This document shows positions 58,799 to 64,000 of a stretch of DNA of 64,000 bases, piece by piece. The translations under genes were made by a program, and so were the position numbers. The notes beneath the pieces are model-generated. The model did not search any database. It had not been told where the DNA came from and saw only the letters and a list, made by a program, of their open reading frames with translations. Source of the stretch: Saprospiraceae bacterium (GTDB taxonomy: Bacteria > Bacteroidota > Bacteroidia > Chitinophagales > Saprospiraceae); assembly GCA_016715405.1 (NCBI GenBank), contig JADKAE010000001.1, positions 232,089 through 296,088 of the forward strand, in the 5' to 3' direction. The first letter of the stretch is position 1, and the number at the start of each line of letters is the position of its first letter.

Positions 58799-59863
58799 AC
58801 GGCAGCGGCTTGTCGGGCGGTGGTCAAAATAGAATCGATGAGCCGGTTGTACTCCACAAAGTAATCGCGGCTATCCATCACGCCTTTGTTTTTTTCTTCC
58901 ATCAGGCTATTGTAGCGCCCCATCAGCAGGGTAGCCTCCTGGGCCAAGGGCGTGTTATCAGTCTGCCGGCGCAGCACCTCGAGGGGCGCCGCCAGGTCCT
59001 TGCCCGTCTGGATCAGCTTGATAATATCGATTTCTTCGGCGGAGGCGGGGTTGGCTAGGGTGCGCAGCAGGTTGCGCGAGCTACATTTTTCGTGCAGGGC
59101 GTCGAGAAACGACTGGTCTTTCTCCAAAAATTCTATTTGAAACTGGTGCAGCAAAAAATCGCGGGTATCCTCTTCCACATGCTGGCGGCTGGCGGCGTAT
59201 TTTTCGGTTTGTTCGTGGCCGCAGAGCAGGCGCAGCAGCAGTTGCGTATGCCAGTTTTCAAACTGAAAGCCGATGAACAAAAACAGGCGCACCTTGTCGA
59301 GCGCGGTCTGAAGCTTGGGCGGCAGCCCCGGTGCGCTCACCGATGAAGCAATGAGGCGGAAGAGGTCTTCGTAATCGAGGATGATCGACTCGTCGTCGTT
59401 GACTACGCCGCAGAGGTTGTAAAAGAGCGGCAATTCTTTTTGGGGTTCTTCTACGTCGTCGGTGGCTTTGCTGCGGCTTTAAAATAACTAAAGCGATGCC
59501 GCACGCCGAATTTGTGCGCCACATCCGACAAATACGTGTCAGGATTGATGGATACCACCAGCGGAAATTTGATCTGGGCTATTTTTGGTAAATGACTTCT
59601 TCGGGTTCGCGTTCGTTCACAAATTTGCGCACAAAACGAGCCGCGTCGTTTTTGGCTATTTTATTGGAAAATAAAAACAAGCCGTCCTGTTCGTAATAGT
59701 AGGCAATTTTGGCGCGGAATTTATCCCATATCTGTCCGCGCCAGGCTTTGTTCATAGGCTGGCCGTCAAAATGCATCACTTCGGGTCCGATCAGCAAGAC
59801 CGCTTGTTCGGATTCGATATATTCCAAAATGGTATCCCAATCGAGGTCGTGGAGGTCTTTCAT
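58795..59863 (-). CDS. Degenerate SIR2-like protein with EAD11-like C-terminal domain, two frameshifts
   Basis: Joining three frames (breaks near 59583 in an A run and near 59475) gives about 356 residues. The Rossmann-like start is AVLLIGPEVM in place of GAG, later PLVVSINPDTYLSDVAHKFG (like TTNYD), then LFYNLCGVVNDDESIILDYE where active SIR2 proteins have a catalytic His (HG), and RLFLFIGFQFENWHTQLLLR. The tail, APLEVLRRQTDNTPL ... MGRYNSLMEEKNKGVMDSRD, resembles effector-associated domain 11. It is coupled to the nSTAND1 gene and is likely its adaptor or effector. The ATG at 59863 is preferred to TTG at 59893. Confidence 0.65.
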
Positions 59864-59890
59864 GAACTGTGCGGGGTTTGTGACAACGAA

Positions 59891-59898
59891 CAAATATA
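59891..59898 (-). promoter_or_regulatory. Candidate -7 element TATATTTG for the SIR2-STAND operon
   Basis: TATATTTG on the minus strand, 28 nt before the ATG at 59863, matches TAnnTTTG. The -33 TTG is not evident. Confidence 0.45.
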
Positions 59899-59975
59899 CG
59901 CGACTTGACGAGAAAATGAGCTTTGTGAATGTAATTCATATTAATGCAAATTCTTAACTTACGTACGTCATACAA

Positions 59976-59990
59976 ACTGCTTTAGCTGCC
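59976..59990 (+). repeat. Partial REP-like unit
   Basis: ACTGCTTTAGCTGCC, the central part of the REP palindrome without the leading TACCGTACCGG. Confidence 0.5.
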
Positions 59991-60012
59991 AAATTCAAAT
60001 AGAACACATAGC

Positions 60013-60037
60013 ACCGTACCGGCTGCTTTAGCTGCCG
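60013..60037 (+). repeat. REP palindrome upstream of the RAYT gene
   Basis: ACCGTACCGGCTGC then TTTAGCTGCCG. The stem CGGC-T-GC/GC-T-GCCG closes on a TTTA loop and is preceded by a conserved GTACC. It is in inverted orientation to the copy downstream of the gene. Confidence 0.75.
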
Positions 60038-60093
60038 AAAAATCCCCCCCCCTAAAATCCCATACCAATTATTTTAACCAAAATAAACCGCAA

Positions 60094-60769
60094 ATGAAAA
60101 CAATTTATCACAACCGCCTACCGCATCTCGCACCGCTTGGCGCCACATTTTTTGTCACCTTCCGACTTGCCGATTCGCTACCGCAAAACATTGTAAAGGC
60201 TTTGAAAGAGGAATTAGAAATTGAGTCCAAACGCCTAAAAAGAATTTCCTGCTGATTATGAGAGTCGGATAAGAGATGCCCGCAAGCGAAATTTTGGCAA
60301 ATATGATCACCAGCTTGATAAGAAGCCGTATGGCGCGTGTTATTTGCGACTACCCGAAGTTGCCGAAATAGTTGCTGCCAAGTTGCAGCAATATGATGGT
60401 ACACACTATGATTTACAAGTATATACCATTATGCCTAACCACGTTCATGTGCAATTCAGCATGGCGCCTCAATTGGGCGAAACACCCGAGTCGTGGCCCG
60501 AAGAGGCCCCGGCCCATTATGTGCAATTAGATGATATTATGCAGCTGATCAAGGGTGGTTCTTCTCATGCTATCAACAAATTATTGGGGCGCTCGGGAAA
60601 ATTGTGGGTCAAAGACAGCTATGACCATTTTGTGCGAAATGAAAAAGAATGGCTAAATATAACCCGGTATATTCTGCAGAATCCTGTTAAGGCCGGCTTC
60701 ATTGATACATGGCATTTATGGCCATTCAGTTATTGTAAGGAGGAGTTGGTTAGTGAGATTATGATTTAA
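60094..60769 (+). CDS. RAYT / Y1-type (IS200-like) transposase, REP-associated, one frameshift
   Basis: The ATG at 60094 begins YHNRLPHLAPLGATFFVTFR, a RAYT start. An A5 run near 60238 shifts the frame; EFPADYESRIRDARKRNFGK and ACYLRLPEVAEIVAAKLQQY continue it. The HUH motif is in IMPNHVHVQF, and the C-terminal RYILQNPVKAGFIDTWHLWP carries the likely catalytic Tyr. RAYTs are single-copy enzymes that process REP hairpins, and REP copies flank this gene on both sides in inverted orientation. The frame as written would stop at 60254. Confidence 0.8.
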
Positions 60770-60779
60770 GCAGGGTTTT

Positions 60780-60791
60780 CCGGCAGCTAAA
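60780..60791 (-). repeat. Left half of a REP palindrome split by the IS element
   Basis: CCGGCAGCTAAA. Joined with 62494 onward it restores the REP sequence in minus orientation. The last four bases (TAAA, 60788-60791) are the left target duplication. Confidence 0.75.
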
Positions 60792-62489
60792 GTACGACTT
60801 TTGCACAGCTGCTGTAAAGGACTCATTATTCCCCAAAAAAGGTCATAATGTGAATAAACAATAGGAGTTTATTCCTACCATTCCAAAACAAACCCAGTCT
60901 TTGGCAAACACAAGCCAAAGGAAGCATCCAAGGCAATGGGATACTTGTTCGTCGTCACCTTAACTGGCAGCGGGTTGCATCAACTGGCATAGGACATCAT
61001 GTAGGGATTGTCCCATACAGACTTGGAGGTATACGAATTCTACGAGGGTCAATAGTCCTTCCAGTTGAATCAATCTTCGCAGCCATGGGAGTGAACCAGG
61101 AGGCTCTGTGATATTGAACCAGTGTCGAAACTGTGACAGGAGTTCATCGTCGTGGATGGCGCGTTTTAGCATCGTGTAGGCTGTGGAGACAAAGGCAATA
61201 TGTGTCTTGATGGCCTCGAAGTCCCGCAGTTGATACTTATCCAATCCCTCGGCTTTGCTCTCTTGATGGAAAGTTTCGACAGGCCACCGATGGCGGCGGA
61301 TGCGTAGTATCCCGCTGGCATGCCAGTGGGTTCGATTACTTATACTAAAAGTGGGTTTATCACTTAAGTCTTCTTTATTGAAAGATATGATCAATCGCTG
61401 TTTTTCAAAACCTTGTATGCGGTGGGTAGCGCAATAAGCCCAGTAAGTGTCTTGCCTGCCTTTGTAATGCACCGTGGTTTTATAAAAATGTTTTTGTCCA
61501 TCGCATTGCTGCTGCTTGAGGCGTTTAACAAAATCGCCTAAAGTGAGCTTTTCCGAACCTGATAATATCACCATCTGGTAATCGGCTAAGCTGCCAACAT
61601 AGGCCATTTTTAAATCCTCACCGATGATTTTGCACGACTGCCCACTGGTGTATCCGTGATCCATTGCTACAGGCAAGTCCACCTGGGGCCACTGGCCCTT
61701 AAAGCGACGCAATAATTCCAGGGCGCGATATATTTTGGACTGATACACTTGATTGAGTGCCGGTTCTTTGAATTGACACCCTCTGAAGCGATCGTGCATA
61801 TAATGGCGCCATTTACTGACCTGTTCATGGCGTTCCACCCATTTTTTCGTTGACTGCCAAGTTTAACTCTCGCATCTTCTCGGCAACGGCTTCCCAATCA
61901 GGCGGTATCCAAAGATCGTGTGCTACGGGATAGTCTGTGTGATCATCGCTGTAATAAAGAGTAACCAGGTTGTGAGCAAATGTGTAATGCTCCTCCACAT
62001 GATCCCATAAATATTGGATATGCTCGAAATGGGAACCGTAGTGACTCATCAGCGTATCGTCTATGGTAAGCACGCCGCTGTCGCCTGTCGAGCTTTTGAA
62101 ACGGGTAGCTTCTGTGTGCTGCATCAGCTCTATTCGGCGCTTATTGAATGCTTCCAAATCAAAATTGTGACGCTTCAAAAAGCGGTTAAAACTACTTTGA
62201 TTCCGCCGTTCTACTACAAACAGACGATTGATCCCTTCCAGCGTTTTATTATCGCTGACTAGCACTCCGCATAGGTATTTACGAAAGTAGCGGTAGCCTG
62301 CTTCGCTAAACAAGTCTGAAAAAAACGGAGCATAGCGCTCTACTATAAGGGGGAGGCGTACCAAGATATTCATACCCCATGTATTTGTTACCTCCAAAAT
62401 TACGTAGTTCGCCCCAGCTTAATCTAAAACCAACCCATTATCTCTACATCCAACTATTGGAAAGGTGTCGTGCTGTGCAAAAGTCGTAC
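60792..62489. mobile_element. IS701-like insertion sequence, 1698 bp
   Basis: Perfect 18-bp terminal inverted repeats: GTACGACTTTTGCACAGC at 60792-60809 and its reverse complement at 62472-62489. The 4-bp direct duplication TAAA flanks both ends (60788-60791 and 62490-62493). Inside is one transposase gene on the minus strand, with non-coding ends of 168 and 116 nt. The target was a REP palindrome. Four-base duplications and a DDE_5-like transposase agree with the IS701 group. Confidence 0.85.
60960..62373 (-). CDS. DDE transposase of the IS701-like element, one frameshift
   Basis: Two overlapping frames: the N-terminal part (NILVRLPLIVERYAPFFSDL, first Asp in VLTIDDTLMSHYG) and the C-terminal part with VDLPVAMDHGYTSGQS (second Asp) and WPVETFHQESKAEGLDKYQL (Glu). 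They join near 61847 in an A6 run, where seven A would give one frame of about 470 residues. A programmed -1 shift at this run is possible but unproven. The ATG at 62373 is used; the frame reaches 62397 only with a TTG. Confidence 0.8.
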
Positions 62490-62510
62490 TAAAGCAGCCG
62501 GTACGGTACG
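62490..62510 (-). repeat. Right half of the split REP palindrome
   Basis: TAAAGCAGCCGGTACGGTACG, starting with the right target duplication TAAA. It carries the conserved GGTAC side of the REP. Confidence 0.75.
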
Positions 62511-62517
62511 ACAATTT

Positions 62518-62545
62518 CCGGGAGTTGATGCAGCCGGTACGTTAC
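62518..62545 (-). repeat. Degenerate REP unit overlapping the RidA stop codon
   Basis: CCGGGAGTTGATG then CAGCCGGTACGTTAC. The GGTACG side is kept, while the other stem arm has diverged. It abuts and overlaps the TAA of the next gene. Confidence 0.55.
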
Positions 62546-63072
62546 TCCACTTCCACAATCATCTCTACTTCCACTGCTATGTGGCGGGGCAGAGCAATCA
62601 TGCCTACTGCCGAGCGGGCGTGTTTGCCGCGGTCGCCGAAGACCTGTACCATGAGATCCGAATATCCATTGATCACTTCGGGTTGGTTGGCGAAGTCGGG
62701 CGCGCAATTGACCATGCCCAATACTTTTACGATGCGCTTTACTTTTTTCAAATCGCCCAATTCAGCTTTCAGCACGGCCAACTGCGCTATGCCCGTGAGG
62801 CGAGCTGCATCGTAGCCCTGCTCGATGGTGAGGTCAACGCCTACCTTGCCGGTCACGTAGCCCCCTTCGGGTTTCGAAGGGCCTTTGCCGGCAAGAAACA
62901 ACAGGTTGCCCACCCGCACTGCATTCACGTAGTTGGCCACCGGCGCCGACGGCGTCGGCAAGGTAATACCCAGCTCTTTCAACCGAGCCTCCGGGTCATA
63001 ATCCCCCGTTTGAGCTATCATATTCGATGAAAATAACACACTGATGAGCACTAATATGGCGAAACACCTCAT
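62542..63072 (-). CDS. Exported RidA (YjgF/UK114) family protein
   Basis: 176 residues: a signal peptide (ILVLISVLFSSNMIAQ) before a RidA fold. LFLAGKGPSKPEGGYVTGKV, LAVLKAELGDLKKVKRIVKV and HARSAVGMIALPRHIAVEVE match the family, including the Arg (in HARSAVG) that binds the imine and the Glu pair at the end. RidA hydrolyses reactive enamines/imines in the cytoplasm. Export to the periplasm is unusual, and its substrate is unknown. Confidence 0.85.
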   Translation of the reverse strand: MRCFAILVLISVLFSSNMIAQTGDYDPEARLKELGITLPTPSAPVANYVNAVRVGNLLFLAGKGPSKPEGGYVTGKVGVDLTIEQGYDAARLTGIAQLAVLKAELGDLKKVKRIVKVLGMVNCAPDFANQPEVINGYSDLMVQVFGDRGKHARSAVGMIALPRHIAVEVEMIVEVE

Positions 63073-63088
63073 AAATATCTGTTTTAAA

Positions 63089-63140
63089 AATAATCAAACA
63101 TCCAGCATCAAACATCCAGCATCAAACATCAAACATCAAA
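63089..63140 (-). repeat. GATGTT-type short tandem repeat at the aminotransferase stop
   Basis: CATCCAGCATCAAACATC units (+ strand) repeat three to four times. The aminotransferase stop (FDV-TGA) lies inside, as for the GH1 gene at 6.5 kb. Confidence 0.65.
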
Positions 63141-64000
63141 AACCGCCGTCAACCCCTTCTTCAGCACCTCCATATCCTCCATCTTGCCCGTACTCACCCG
63201 GCACCAATCGGTAAGGGGCGGGAAAGGACGGCCCACCTCGACGCCCTGGGCCCGCATATCTTTGATCACCTCAGCAATAGGCCGGCCGGTTTTGAAAAAG
63301 ACAAAGTTGGCATGGCTGGGCACGTAAGGTAATTTCAGCTTGTCGAGTGTTTGGCAGATCAGCGCTTTGCCTTCGGCGTTCATCCGCAGGCTGTGGCGGT
63401 AAAATTCCTGGTCATCGAGTGCGACGTTGGCGGCGTTCAGAGCCAGGATATTGGGCGTGTCCACCTGCACAGCTTCGATGCGGCGTATGAGGTCGGGCCG
63501 GGCAACGAGGTAGCCGATACGGATGCCCGCCATACCGTAGACTTTGGAGAAGGTACGCGAGACGATCACGTTGGCGCCTTTTTGACCAACTCAACCATAC
63601 TGGGATACCCCCGTCTCGGTTACGTAGTCGAAGTAGGCCTCGTCGGAGAAGACCACCGTTTGTTTTGACACAGATTCGCAGAAATCCCTGAGTTTGGCAG
63701 CGGGCAAAATCCCCGGTGGGGTTATTGGGATTGCACACAAACACCAGCCGGGTAGTGGCCGTCACGCGGCGCGCCATCTCGTCGAGGTCGAGGAGAGGTG
63801 TTCGTCCGATAGGTTGGGCACCCGGTTGATATAGCCGCCGAAAGCCTCCGCGTAAAACAACATCGCCTCGAAGGTGGGCGATCCGGCGATGACTTCGCCT
63901 TCGTGCAAACCCAGCGCCAATGACGTGATTTTCAACCCTTCCGTTGAACCCACAGTAAGCAGAATATGATCGGGGCTCACACCTTCTTTGGCGGCCACTT
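63129..64000 (-). CDS. PLP-dependent class I/II aminotransferase (HisC-like), 5' end outside window, several frameshifts
   Basis: Fragments in three frames make one protein: HILLTVGSTEGLKITSLALG (PLP phosphate region), LVFVCNPNNPTG, a Tyr-containing FSDEAYFDYV-like segment, VSRTFSKVYGMAGIRIGYLV with the PLP Lys, and the end PFPPLTDWCRVSTGKMEDME. This is the order of histidinol-phosphate aminotransferase-like enzymes. Breaks lie near 63790, 63710 and 63590. The substrate is not certain, since no his gene is nearby. Confidence 0.85.

Noticed and set aside
58795..59863. Active SIR2 NADase effector of an Avs- or ThsA-type system
   Set aside because: The GAG and HG residues are replaced (GPE, CG), so NADase activity is not supported by the sequence.
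61838..61860. Programmed -1 frameshift in the transposase
   Set aside because: An A6 run is suitable in principle, but many unrelated genes in the window have the same kind of homopolymer break, so an indel is more likely.

Overview
The window looks like a chromosomal stretch of a Bacteroidota bacterium, most likely of the Saprospiria/Lewinella kind. The evidence is several secreted proteins with type IX secretion (T9SS) C-terminal sorting domains of types A and B, a SusC/SusD pair, a seven-gene bacterial V/A-type ATPase operon containing the Bacteroidota-type DUF2764 gene, many lipoproteins, and promoters of the Bacteroidota form TTG-N19-21-TAnnTTTG. No rRNA, tRNA or CRISPR array was seen. 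About twenty genes are broken by single-base shifts, most beside short homopolymers. This looks more like uncorrected sequencing indels than mass gene decay, so I describe such genes as whole loci with the break marked.

Layout. 0-7.2 kb: DUF2723 membrane glycosyltransferase (cut by the window edge), a secreted W-rich repeat protein, a CotH/lamin-tail protein, an MscS channel, a GH1 glycosidase and a lone PD-(D/E)XK protein. 7.3-13.2 kb: a large FG-GAP/ASPIC T9SS protein and a divergent YdiJ-type FAD/Fe-S dehydrogenase. 13.2-14.2 kb: a small toxin-antitoxin-like patch (overlapping nucleotidyltransferase pair, and a broken DUF6364 antitoxin). 14.3-25.8 kb: bifunctional FTCD, ScpA, DUF1801, DUF2071, TruC, a lactonase lipoprotein, a tricorn-like S41 protease, a histidine phosphatase and an M28 peptidase. 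25.8-33.1 kb: V-type ATPase operon E-DUF2764-A-B-D-I-K, whose proteolipid has a Na+-type ligand signature.

33.3-44.8 kb is the most unusual part. Two RHS C-terminal cassettes, each with a different HExxH metallopeptidase tip and each followed at once by a lipoprotein gene (candidate immunity), lie in tandem with a third decayed RHS fragment that is fused to the 3' part of a beta-barrel gene. A 493-bp segment is duplicated on either side of this block. Two T9SS proteins (one an M43 metallopeptidase) lie inside it.

44.8-55.4 kb: a T9SS type B protein upstream of two beta-barrel genes, a large secreted protein of unknown function, SusC/SusD and a glucosaminidase-like protein. 55.4-59.9 kb: a two-gene conflict/signalling locus, a degenerate SIR2-like protein with an EAD11-like tail coupled to an nSTAND1-TM-WD40 protein. 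60-62.5 kb: a RAYT (REP-associated tyrosine transposase) gene flanked by inverted REP palindromes, one of which has been split by an IS701-like element with an 18-bp inverted repeat and a TAAA target duplication. 62.5-64 kb: an exported RidA-like protein and a PLP aminotransferase running off the right edge.

Dispersed repeats include three copies of a ~105-nt hairpin (18.8, 20.1, 49.7 kb), REP palindromes (16.9, 60.0, 60.8/62.5 kb), a 32-bp perfect palindrome (34.9 kb) and GATGTT-type short repeats that supply stop codons to two unrelated genes.
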